64,000 nt of DNA, taken from Ophioderma brevispina. Taxonomy: Eukaryota; Echinodermata; Ophiuroidea; Amphilepidida; Ophiodermatidae. Made by a program: the position numbers and the translations under genes. Where the stretch lies: contig JAMKCH010088438.1 in the NCBI GenBank assembly GCA_023653785.1, forward strand, positions 1 to 64,000, read 5' to 3'. A model generated the notes under the pieces. The model was not told the origin of the DNA, did no database searches, and saw only the letters and a program-made list of their open reading frames with translations. Positions within the stretch are counted from its first letter, which is position 1. Each line of letters starts with the position of its first letter. Shown piece after piece: positions 22,201 through 34,200 of the stretch.

Positions 22201-25200
22201 CTGTTGCTATTTAGTGTAGCTAAGTCGGGCCTGCTCCCTCGGGGGCTTGCCTGGCTAGCACGCGGCCCGCGCTGGCTCGCCTGATTTAGATCGTTGCTTT
22301 ATCGGTGCAGGTATCGTGGTCTCTCTGCTCTGGCCCTTTCCCTGGTGGGATCGGGGCGCTACAGGCCGTCCTGTAGCGGTGTGTTGGCCATGATGACGCC
22401 CAGGGTTTTCCTCTGTGCCGATCCACTCGCCATTACCTTACACCCTTCTCTTCTTGTTTTGTTTTCTCCTCTTCCCCCCCTCTAGCCCTCCAACGCTCTT
22501 TCCCACAGTTGGTACCCTTCCCTTTCTTTCTTCTGTTCCTCCCTTCTTTTTTTTCCGTTCCTTCCCCTGCTTCTCCGCTTTGCCACGCGCTTTCCATGTT
22601 TCTTCTCAATGGCTTTTTATCTTTTCCCCTCCCCTACGTGTGTACTGCTCCCCCGCATGCTAGCCTGCTATCCAGATGTTCAATACTCTTGGCTGTGCTC
22701 GTCTTCACCAGGGCGTCACGGGCTAGGTAGAGCGCGCGGCGCTTCGCCAGGTTGGTCCCCTCTTACGCGTGTCACCCGTGCGCGGTTCCTGGTGCGGATC
22801 GTCCAGCGCTTGTTGTCCCAACCTGTGATGGAAGCCAAGGACCGTGAAGATAAAAAAGAAATAAACAGAGATTGATAGGGGAGTCTTCGGGGGTATGCAG
22901 CGTGGAGAAGAAATTGGAGCGGTGCAGAGGGGGTGGATACTAGGCACGAGGAGTAAAATGAAGGCATATGATCCGGCAAGTCGGCTTCGGTTCAGCCTTT
23001 TTCCGCACACCCCGCTGGCTGCCCGCTAGCCACGGCGGGGTTATAATCTGTCTGGCTCTTGCTGCATGCTTCACCAGGCCTTCAACGGGCTAGGTGGAGC
23101 GCGCGGCGCTCGCGGTTGGGTCCCCCGCCCCCGCTTACCGGGGGTCCGTGTGCGGATTACTGGTGCGGATCGTCCAGCTCTAGTTCCCGCTACGGTTTCT
23201 CCTTTACGGTACACACCCCCGTGGGTGTTTCCGTTCTCGGCGCCCCCGTGGGGCAAAAGCCTTCATCCGAGGCTTGGTCCTCCGCGGGTGGCCCTCGTGC
23301 ATGCTGCTCATTCATCTCAGGCTCGCTGCTGCCCGTCCGTAGCCTTGTCGCTATTTAGTTTCGTCTCTTCGCGGGTTGATAAGCTCGTGGCTCTCCGGGA
23401 CTTCTGGTGCTGTTCCTCCCCGCCTTCGGGTGCCGCAGAGTAAGTCCTTCCTTTATAAGCGTCTCCACCGCTTCGAGTGATGGCTCTTGCAATGGTGGCT
23501 GTTTTTCCGCCGTCGTTGGCGTTTGATGTTCGGCCTTAACCACTGCGACTGGCCCCCCTCTTACGGGGGCTGTTGCTTGGTGTTGTTTGTCCGCCTTCGT
23601 TGGTGTTGACTTTCAACCCTCGGCGCCGCTATCCGTTTCTTTCTCCCTTGCGTGGATGTCGCGCCGCTTTGGCGCTCGCATCCCCTTGGGGTGCCGAGGT
23701 CTCGGCGGTTTTTTCTCTCAGGTCTATCCAAGTCTGCTCTTTGGCATGGCTCCCCCGCGGGGGGGGCGGCCTAGCCTAGGTTGCTTCACGCCCCTAATCG
23801 GGCGCTGGCATTTTTCCCTGCCTATGGTGTGAACCCTCTCAGACTTGGTATCCCGCCAGGGGTTACCCGCGTCTTCCGTCGTTGCTTAGCTTCTTCTGCA
23901 TGCAAGGTTCCCCACCTCTTTGTTGGGGTGTGCTTAGGTGCTCCTGGCCTGCCGGTGGCGGGCCTAGCCCCCCGGCCTGGCGTGGGGCGCATCCTGCCTT
24001 GCTATAGCTTGCAGCTTCAATCGGGCCCAACCTTAGCCTGTTGCACACTGCCCCGCCTCCTCTTGGGTGCTTTCGCTGCGCGGGCTCCCTTCGGAGCTTG
24101 GTTAGCCTTGGGCCTGTCTGCTATGCTACCCTCCCAATTGTCTATTTGCTCTGGGGGTCGCCGGCGCTTCCGCTCTTCCGTCTGTTGGCAGCTGACTGTG
24201 TGTGCCCGGTAGCCTAGGCTTCCTTCCTTCGCGGTGCTAATCCGGGCCCGTTCTGTTCGCACCATCAGGGACTTGCGGCCTCTGGTCTCTGCCAGTTATA
24301 GGCTCGTAGGCCATCTAGGCCTTGTCGGTCCTGGCTCTTAGGCGCTCTCCTCTCTGTTATGCTATGCTACCCACCTAGCCTAGTCCACTTGGCTCCCTTG
24401 GGGAACTTGGACTTGGGCTATGATGCAGCTTCTCTGCTCCCCCCAGGGGATCGGCTCTGGGCCAGCATCGCCTTTCCTCCGGGCCTAGTGACGTTGCCTG
24501 TCCTGTGCTTTTTCTCTGTTTCCTCCCCCTTGGGGTCAAGACCTGTATTCCATTGATGTGGTTCGGGTCTTTGGGTCTTTAGCCCGACTTCCTGTGATGT
24601 CGTGGCCGTTAGCCTTGGCGTCCCTTTGACCTTCCCTTGGCTTTCATCATCGCCTAGATTTTGCTACTCGGCTTAGACCCTTCATCTCCTTCGGGGTATC
24701 TGGCCCGGGTTCTTTTCCATGCAGCTGTAGAATTGGCCCTTGTCCGGGGCTAGCCGACCTAGCCTGGCCTCGGGCTGATGCTTCTGCTGCTTGGTATGTT
24801 CCTTGGCCCCCCTCGGGGTTCTTGAGAGGCCTGTGCCTGTGCCGGTCTAACGGCTGGCCCCTCCATATGGCGTCACTGGGCCGGCCTAGGCCGGGGGTAG
24901 GGGCTTTATGTCCCTTCCCCCTTGCTTACCCCCGTATGGGAACCTGAACATCGCGTCTTGGCTGCCCTCCGTCCTCACTTGCGTGCGGGCGCGAGACCTT
25001 GGTTTATATGCCGGCTGGTGCCCTCGGGCCTAGCCTGCTCTGGCCCGTCTCGGTTTTGTCCCATTCAGTCTTGACGCTGGTGCTCGGGGTTCCCTCTTTG
25101 TGGGGCTTTGGCTCCCACCCAGGTGATGCCCTTGCCCCTTCTGGGCTTCCTTTTTTGTCCTTGGCTCGGTTGGTTTGTTCTTTTTCCTCACCTTCCCTTT

Positions 25201-28200
25201 GGCTCCCATTCTACTTCTCAGTCTCCTTTCCTCATCCCTTGGGGCTAGCCCTTGAGGTCTTTCGACTTTAGCGTGGACACTACTGCCCACTGGTGGGTCG
25301 GTGTCTTGACCGTGGGTCCCTTCTTTTCTCCCTCTCCTCCGCGTTCTCCCTTCTCCCGTTTGTTGGGAGTCGATAGGGGCTGTACCCCCGCCTTTGAACG
25401 TCTCACTTCGCGCACATTCCTTAGGCTCCCCGCTGGCTAGCCTGGTCTGCTGTCTCCCTCTGGGGACTTGGGTCTTTGGTCAGCTCGACTGTCCCTCTCA
25501 TTGGGGCTGCGTTGTACGGGCGTCGCGTTGCGCCTGTTGTCGGGCCTAGCGTTTGGGGTCTTTCTTCCGGGCCTAGCGGTTGGGCTCGTCCGGGCCTAAC
25601 GTTGGGGCTCGTCCGTGCCTATCGTTGGGGCTCGTCCGGGCCTAAGCGTTTTTGCTCGTCCGTGCCCTATTCGTTGTGCCTTCGTCCTTTCCCTATCTTT
25701 TTGGCTCTTCTGGTCCTACTTTTTGTCTCTTCCGGGCTAGCGCGATTCCTCCTGGGCTTTAGGCCCGGGTGTGCTCCCCGATTCGTCGGGGTCTGCCTTG
25801 GGGGATCCTTTCCCCCCCAGCCGGTCTTCAGGGCTCCCGTTGGTTCGAGTCTCCCTTCACCTGCGTGTTTCTTTTGCCACGCCTTCTCTGTCCCAACTGT
25901 GCTGCCTAGCTGGGCATCCCTGCGATGGTTTATTCCCTTTGATTTGGTGGTTTCTCCGCACTCGCCTTCAACTGGCGGCTTTCTCAGTTGTTCTTGGCAT
26001 TGTCATGTCTTGTCCTTCCCCGCGTGCCTTGCGACTGGACTTTGTGCTTTTCCCCTTGGTACCCTCCACTCGTGGTCTGGGGGCACGTTTCGGATCGCTT
26101 CTGGCTCCTTCTTTAGATCTGGGAGCCCTTGAATGGTTGGTCTGCCTACTTCCTGACTGGGGGGATTTTTATCCCCTATCTTCTGGTCGGCTCCGAACGT
26201 CTGTGACTGGACTGTTAGTCGGTTGTGAGATCCCCTCGCTCCCTACGTGGGGAATGTCTCTTGGGTCGTAAACCCGTGTTGTGAGCCCTTCTTTCCATGT
26301 CCTGACTCTCGATTTGGTTGACGCAGTTGGTTACTCCCTCTTCTCGAGGCTTTGGTTATCCTTAATCGGTATCTCATCCGTTCGGGTAGCACATCTCTGG
26401 TGGCTCTCTTCACTTTACTTCTCTCAGGAGATATCGGTTTCGAAGCCCTGTGCGGCCTGCGTAAACCTCTTCTTGGTGGCATTCTCCTGCCCGTAGCCGG
26501 AGTCAGGCTACGCGGCTTCTTGTTTGCCCCCTCGTCCCGGATTTGTCGTTCGGAGTCGCAGAAGTTCCTATAACTAGGATCATTCTGTTCCCCCTCTATA
26601 AGACTTTGTCACCTGCCTCTCGGCTTGCAGGGTCCCGCCCTGGTAAGTGCTTCTGCTCTGGTCTTCCCTACCGTCATCCTTCTCCCCGTCCCGGCTCATG
26701 TCCCTCCTCTCGGGTCTTCTACTCTGGTTTTTTCCCCTCTGGTAGACTTATCGGTGGTTTACCTCCGCAGGGAGTAGGAAATATGTGAGGAGGTGATAAG
26801 AGGAGAGTTGGGGATATGGATAAAGATAGGTGATGAGTGCGGTAGATATGGGTGGGGCAGATGGGGTGGGGAATGGGACGGATTTCACGGAGTTATGTGA
26901 GGGAGTGAGAGGGAAGGAGAGCGTGAGAAGGGGAAACGAGGTGGGGGAGGAGGTGGAAGGGCGCGGGAGGGAGAGGTAGATGGAGGAAAGGGAGGCAGGT
27001 TTGGTCTAGGACAAGTACTCAGCCGGCGAGTGAAGGAGTTCATAGAGGCTAAACAAATGCGGGGAAGTGTAAGGGTGAGGGTGGATGAGAAGAGGGAAGT
27101 GGAGAGTGAAAAGAACAAAAAGCGAAGCTAGGAAGAGAAAGTGGGGGGACGCGTGGAGGTCAGAGGGTGTTGGAAACTATGGTGTGGGGGGAAAAGGAGA
27201 GGAAAAAGAAGGGAAATAAATGGGTGAGATGTAGAGGGGAGAGAGAAGACGAGGGAGAGGAAATATATAAGTGGGGGAGGGCGGGCAAGGTGCAAATCAG
27301 GGCAATAAGAGCGAGAGTAATAGTGCGGAGAGTGACCGTAGGGCTATTATTGAACTGATCGCAGGGAGAAGGGAACGGTTGAGGTATGGAAAGAAGGGAG
27401 GATGAGGGAAACAAAGGATGAGTTAAACAGTCGGCGGCAAGAGAGAAAATAGGAGTTGAGAGAAAGAAGCTGGCCGTGGGCTTTACGTGGGGGCAAAAAA
27501 ATAATGGAGAGTCCGTTGGTTGGGAAAAAGAAATGAAGGAGATGTTGGAAGGAGGTCAAGGGTAGTGAGGCGTCGGGTATAGCGGGTTCGGGGACGGAAA
27601 TAGGGACGATACCAGACGTTTCAAGGGAAACGGACGGGGGGAGAGGTGACGTGCACCGTGTTTTCTGGGTTGGTTCCTTTCGGTCTGGGATTGACTCTTG
27701 CCCGACCTGGGTAGTGCTATTTTTATCATTACTCTACCTTGACTGTCTTCTCTTGCTCGTTCGTTGCCCCCGGTTCTGACGAAGTGGCGTCCTCTGTGGT
27801 GCGGAGGTATGCCTCGTTTTTTTCCCTTTTTTTTTTTTTTTTTTTCTCCTCGGTTTTTCTTTCTACCTCCGAGTCGAGTGTCTTAATGTCCCTCCTCTCC
27901 TGGCGGTGACGCCTGAGATGGGGACGTTTTCGCTTTATCTTGAGGCTTGTTAGCTGTCTCCGATCGTCCTTTGTCCTGGATTTTTTTCGTCGACTAGCTC
28001 CAGCTTGCCTTCCCACAGTCAAGGTTGTTTGTTTCGTCCTTCGGTGATGTTGGGCCCTCTCCTTTTGAACTCCGGTTTTTTAAGGCGTCCGTTCTGACCG
28101 AAAGCAGTTTCCCTCTTGTGATCTGAGTTTTAAAAAATGGCGAGTCTCTTGGCGAAGACCCCATTATTCCTTGGGTGCGGCGTCCTCTATTCTCGCCTTT

Positions 28201-31200
28201 ATTACTCTTTCGGGTCCCCTTCCCGCTGAATTAGCTTGAATTTTCCTTCTCTTGTAGCTTCTTCTCCTGGGCTAGGGTCGGCCTTATCTCTCAGCCCTTC
28301 ATCGGGGTTGGGGCCTTTAGCCTTTTCCTTCAGTCTCTCACCCTTTTGTCTCCACCTGGCCTCTCCTCGTTTGGGTTCATCTGTGGGATTCTGATCGTTA
28401 CCCCCTCTCTAGGGGGCCCGCTCCTCTGTTTTTTGGTTAGGCTTCCTTGCCCCGCGTCTTTACGCGGGCCGCCTTGCGCTGCTCTGGCTCCCTCTCTGAA
28501 TCCTCAATTTGTTTCAAGACTGTGAAGCGTTGTGTTCTCCCTCCGCCTTTGCCGGGGTTCTTTTGGCCTTTGTCGCAAGGCCTACGTCGCCTCACTCCGT
28601 TCTCCTTCTAGCTCTTCTACTCCTCTCGCCTATTCCTTAGGCCTTGGTTCTTCTCTGCGGGATCTCGGCTCTGCTGGCTCTCCTCCAAAAAACTTTGGCC
28701 AGGCCTTTTAATCACATGATAAGTCTAATGTCCTATTACTCACCCTTGGTGTACTCCACTGTCTAGGTGAGTTATGGGCTTTCCTGACTTTTAGGAATTT
28801 AGATTCCTGGTTTTCGTGCTCTGGCGTTTTTTTAGTTCAACCCTTTGGCTGCAATCCCATCGACCCGCTCTTCAACATTGTTCCCCTTCCTCCTCCTACT
28901 GCTAGGTGGCTAGTCTGGTGTTGCTTTGAAAAATATTCATTCAAACGGAGGTTATGCATATGTTTCAGTCAACATTGGTGTAAAGGAAATCAGCTCAGGT
29001 TAATGATTTAGAGTCAAAACACATTATGTTTTATAAATCATAACTGGGCCTGATTTCCTTTACATGTTGACTTCCCTCTTCCAGGCCCTCCCCACAACAT
29101 GTATGTTTCTGCGTCCGTCTGGGCTCGGGCCAAAACGGAATAGAGAGGAGCAAAGGTCAACTGGGGTGACCTTTGGTCAGTGGTTGGACCATTTTGCTTA
29201 TGGGGGTGTTCTAGGTAATTTTGGGGCATTCCACTTCTCAAAAGGGAAATGCATATGTTCAGATTCAACATTGGAAAGGAACTCAGGCCTCATTATGATT
29301 TATAAACATAATGTGTTTTTGACTATTTCTTACAGCTGTCGTGTGTTTTTGAAGGAGTCAGTTGTTAGCAATCATTTTGTTACAAAACAAGTATATAACT
29401 TCAAAACTTCAGGCTCACATTCTGTTGGATGAGGGCGAGACATGTGGTTCAGAACCCCTTGTAGGTCAATTTAGCCTATGTTTATTTTTAAACATAAATA
29501 GCAAACTTCCCTTTCTTGTGCTCGTCCTATTTCCTTAATTTGTCTGATGAATGTTAATTTACATTATTTCCTATTTGTCTTTTTATTTTGCAGCCTTTTC
29601 CAGTTACAGACTTTTAGCAGAAAATAATTCCATTACAAAATGGTAAGTAAAGTTTCAGATCTTGATGTGCAAGATGGCCATCAGTTCTCTAGCCATTTGT
29701 TTATCGCTGTTATTTATCAGCATGCATGATGTTTAAAACAACTTCTAAGGTCCACTGGCAACACCATAATCATCACGTTTTGTATATTTTTGTATAAGCA
29801 GTTGTGTGTGACAAATTCCATATGGTATTGATTTAAGTACACAAAAATGTTTGTTTTTAGATTCGACACAATGCACTTAGTTTGCTGATCGACCTATATT
29901 TAGTCACCTACTCTCTGCTTGCAGTCGCCACTGTTAGGCTGGCTGTCGGGTTCCCGAGCAGTAAGCAGGCTCACGGCTCAGGTCGCCTCTCGGGGCTCGA
30001 CTCTGGGTTTTCCCCGTCATGGCAGACTTCTCGGTGTTCGCTCATTGTCTGCCTTTCGGGCTTTGGGGATTGACTCTGGCCCGACATTGGGCAGTGCTAG
30101 TTTATCATTAATCTAGCATGAATGCTCTTCGGTTGCCCGGTTCTGACGAAGTGGCTTCCGGTGTGCGGAGTAGTATGCCTCGTTTTTTCCTCGGTTGTTA
30201 CTGTCTACCCCGAAGTCGATGGCCGAATCGTCCATTCCCTCTATGGCTGTTTGTGACCAGCCGAGATTGGGCCTTTTCGCTTATCTTGAGGCATTGTTAG
30301 CTGTCTCCGATCGTCCGATGTCTGGATTTTTCGGTGGACTAGCTCAGCCTCCCACAGTCCAGGTTGTTTGGTTCGTCCTTCTGGTGACGTTGGCTAGTTC
30401 CTTTGACTCCTGTAAGGAGTCCGTTTCCTGACACGAAAGCTAGTTCCCTCTTGGGATTGATTTATCGGGAGTCTATTGGCGCAAAGCCCCCACATTATTT
30501 CATGGGGGAGGCGTCGCTCTAGTCCTCGCCTTTATTACTCTTTCGGGTCCCCTTCCCGGCTGAAGTAGCTCGGAGATTTCATTCTCTTGTAGCTTCTTCT
30601 CCTGGGTAGGGTCGGACTTATCTCTCAGCCTCATCGGGGCTGGGCCTTTAGCCTTCCTTCAGTCTCTCCAACCTTTATCTCAACCGGGCCTCTCCCCGTT
30701 GGGTTCAGCTGTGGTATTCGTGATCGCGACCGCCTCGCTAGGGGGCACCGCTCCACCGGTTTTTTGGAATATGCTTCTCCTGTCCCGCGTTTTTACGCGG
30801 GTCCGCCTTGCGCTGCTATGGATCCCCCCCTTTCTTTTCGGATTCCTCAGTGTTTGCACGATGTGAGCGTTGTTCTCCGCCTTTGCCGCGGTGTGCTTTT
30901 GGCCCTTTGTCCAGGCCTACGTCGCACTCCAGTCTCCTTCAGAGTCTTACTCTCGCCGTATTCCTTAGGATTGAGTTTTTATCTGCGGGATTCTCGGCTC
31001 TGGTTCTGGCTCTCCTCAAAAAAACTTGGGCCAGTCTTTTAAAACATTATAAAGTATGAAAGGTCCATTACCACCCGTGGTGACTCACTGTTAGGTGGTT
31101 ATTGGATTCCTGACTTTTAGGAATCTAGATTCCGTGTGTTTTCGTGCTCTGGCGTTTTTTAGTTAAACCTTTGGCTGCATCCCATCGACCCGCCTATTCG

Positions 31201-34200
31201 AAAAAAATGTTCCTCCTCCGACTGCTAGGTGCCAGTCTGGTGTTGCTTGAAATATTCATTCAACGGAGGTTAATGCATATGTTTCAGTCAACATTGGTGT
31301 AAAGGAAATCAGCTCAGTGTAATATGATTTAGTCAAAAACACATTTGTTTAAACAAATCATAAATGAGGCTGATTTCCTTTACAATGTTGAATTTCCCTC
31401 TTCCAGGGCCGCCCCACAACATGTATGTTTCTGCGTCCGTTGGGCTAAGTGGCCAAAACGGAATAAAAGAAGAGCCCCAAAGGTCAACTGCGGTGTGACC
31501 TGGGGTCAGTGGTTGGACCATTTTTGCATTATGGGGGGTGTTTTGTTGGGTTGTTATAGGTATTTTTGGGCATTCCACTTATCAAAAGGGAAATGCATAT
31601 GATTCAGTCAACATTGGAAAGGGAAATCAGGGCTCAGTTATATGATTTATAAAACTATAAGGTTGTTTTGACTATTTTCTTAAAGCTGTATGTGTTTTTA
31701 AGAGTCTATGGTTAGCATCATTTTTGTTAAAAAAAGTATAGTAACTTCAGGCTCATATTCTGTTTGTGATGAGGACAAGACATGTGGTTCGAGAACCACC
31801 TTGTATAGTCAATTTAGCCTAGGTTATTTGTAGACATAGGCAAAACTTCCCTTTCTTGTGATCGTCTATTGCCTTATTTTGTCTGATGAAGGTAAAATTA
31901 ACAATTATTTCCTTATTTGTCTTTTATTTTGCAGCCTATGTCCAGTTACAGACTTTTAGCAGAAAATAATTCCATTAAAATGGTAAGTAATGTTTCAGAT
32001 CTTGATGTGCAAGATGGCCATCAGTTCTCTAGCCATTTGTTTATCTCTGTTTATTTATATCACATGCATGATGGTTGAAAACAACTTTCTAAGTCACTGG
32101 CAACACTCATAATCAATCACGTTTTGTATATTTGTAATAAGCAGTTGTGTGTGAGCAAAATTCCATAAGGTTATTGATTTAAGTACACAAAAAATGTTGT
32201 TTTTAGATTTCGACAATGCACTTATGTTGCTGATCGACCTATATTTATCTAGAGTAAGCGCGTGGAATAACCTGTGACTGCATTGTTAAATTTGAAAGGA
32301 CCCGAAACAGACAATAGGGTGTCGGCATTTCAATTTGAACATTTGCGTAATCGTTGGACCCTGTTGAATACAACCATATGTAGCATATTACACTTAACCT
32401 AAATGCAATGGCTTTCTTTGTAGATGTACGAGACGAGGGTGGACCCCAAGCAGAGCCAACAGGTGGTAGTATCAGTTATTTTCAGTAACCTGACCATCTC
32501 ACACATCAAATCACTAGACTTCAATGTACTGGATTCTCTCAATACAAGGTTAATACGAGAGGTGAGTAAGGTCATAACATATATGGTTTTTAACAGGTTT
32601 GCTGCTAGACAAGTTCAGAATACTCAAGCTTTTGTTGGCATTGATAGAAAGTCTCTTAGCTGTTGTTGAATCATTGCAAATTAGGTAAATCCTAATCACA
32701 TAATTGCTATAGCAATCATTTATTCACCTGCCCTTTAAACTTGTGTACTACAGTAAAGATCTTATGTTTGCAGTACCAGCATAAGTTTTGTATTGGCCCT
32801 GAGCTTGCTCAGAAATCACTGTGTGTGTGTGTGTCCCCCTTCCCAGTCAGAAGAACCACCGGCTCAAGGTTCATATGTGGTGTACTCAAATTGGGTTGAG
32901 AGGTCATGGGGGAGGTGGCCGTGCGGTCTAAGGCGCTGAACCGTCGGCATGGTATAAGATCGACCGAGCGGCCCCGAGAGTCGGGTTTCTTGGTCATACT
33001 CAAATAGTTCCTATAAGGTCGGAAATTGCAAAATCAGCAGCATCAGTGTAGTGTGAATATGGAAGTTCTCCTCGCCCCTCCCACCCATTGCGTTAGAATG
33101 TGAGGTATATGCAGTGGGTGCCGGTGCCCTCATGGTTCGGAGAGTCATGTAAAGCCGTTGGTCCCGTGTGTCAGTGGAGTCAATCCCGAGCACGTAAAAA
33201 GTTGCAGACCTCATCAAAAAGAGTTGGGGATCATCCCGGGTCTGTTACCTGCACTCATCGCTCTAGGTACCAGAGTCCTCTAGTGTGATGCGGGAATCCG
33301 CTTTACTGGAGGTTAAATTGATCCAGATCCAAAGGTCATGTGGACCCATTTAAGGGGCATTCTTTGAACATTTTCTGATTGCGATGAGGGGTAAGACATA
33401 ATTTGAGAGCCATCTTGTATCATGTTAAGTGCCAAACCACCTTAATTACATCAGTTAAGCCACAGAGTCTCCTTATTATTAAGGTTATGAACTAATAAAT
33501 GATGACTAATGATGATTAAAATTTCCTCATTTGGTTCACAAATGTTCTTTTTTTTTTTTTTCCATTTCGGGTGGGTGTTCCACCCTGAATTTGAACTTAT
33601 TTTTGATCTCAACATTTTCCCATTGTGATGTTGCATGGCCTTCAGAATTCTTCCAGTGTTGAAACTAAATGGAACTCTGCACAAAGCCTTTCATAATATT
33701 TTGGGACCTCTTTCTTTCAGGCTGATGCTAATGCACATGACGGTGTGAAGGTGCCATTCCAGTTACCTCCCGGAGCCACAAATGAGGGTCAATTTGCCTT
33801 CACTGTCAACAGTATTGCAATGCCACAAAAAATGAGGGGAACACTAACTTATATGACAAAGGTAGGTACAACATTAAAGGTAGCTGTAAATTGTTTAAAT
33901 TTGCATATGATTCATAACCTTGTCCCAAGGATTTACCTTAATCTTTGCAACCATTAACCCAAGTATAGTATGTGTGTTTCTAATTTTACTGTAAATTTGA
34001 TCTACTATAGAAGAAATTTGTTACTTAGTAGTTTCTGTCCATATATGAACAAAACACATCCCAGTGGTCTATGGAGTACTCTGTTATAAACATTTGCTTA
34101 TAATATCAGTACACACCATCAGAATCGGCTGAAGTTGTGGAAGTAAGCTTTTTCTTATTCCTTTTTTTTGGATACTTTTTAAAACTGTAAGCAAAAGAAA

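Larger units (their letters stand above)
16827..29325. mobile_element. GC-rich DIRS-type element, copy GC2 (with nested insertions)
   Basis: Left terminus 'AAATCATTACACTGAGCTGA' at 16,828; right terminus ends near 29,325 with 'CATAATGTGTTTTTGACTA'. The left inverted repeat is interrupted after 'CCATAAGCAAAAT' (16,947) by a 4.1 kb element and resumes at 'GGTCCAACCAGTGACC' (21,069). The internal complementary region is 28,952-29,072. Without the nest it is about 8.4 kb, longer than GC1 mainly because of extra blocks near 22,440-22,985 and 26,765-27,675. The body aligns with GC1 in order: the CAATAAACAGTTCTTT block, the minisatellite, the CGCGTCTTTACGCGGG-type hairpin (28,455-28,470) and the TACTCACC hairpin. 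No recognisable polymerase or recombinase was seen in the GC-rich body. Confidence 0.7.
26606..29903 (+). repeat. Tandem duplication copy B1
   Basis: From 'GTCACCTGCCTCTCGGCTTG' to 'GATCGACCTATATTTA' this segment is repeated at 29,904-32,230 in the same order: GC-rich right half, internal complementary region, terminal repeat, short intron, AP3D1 exon SYRLLAENN, following intron. B1 is longer because of a 0.9 kb block (26,765-27,675) missing from B2 and from GC1. Confidence 0.85.
29904..32230 (+). repeat. Tandem duplication copy B2
   Basis: Direct repeat of 26,606-29,903 without the purine-rich block. The junction falls inside 'CCTATATTTA' followed by 'GTCACCTACTC'. It ends at 'GATCGACCTATATTTAT' (32,233), where the sequence continues into the unique intron. 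Confidence 0.85.

Noticed and set aside
25476..26132. 218-codon open frame on + in GC2
   Set aside because: It runs through the 23 bp minisatellite, is not open in GC1, and has a Ser/Leu/Phe/Pro composition produced by pyrimidine-rich DNA.
27729..28022. Lys/Arg/Glu-rich minus-strand frame
   Set aside because: Runs over poly-T and low-complexity sequence; only a short EATSSEPG-like stretch is shared with GC3.
16827..29325. Polinton/Maverick or other large DNA transposon
   Set aside because: No DNA polymerase B, integrase or transposase was seen, and the joined-termini complementary region fits DIRS rather than TIR DNA transposons.
32911..33000. Functional tRNA gene
   Set aside because: Only the A-box resembles a tRNA; the B-box and acceptor stem do not pair. 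Kept as a possible SINE head.
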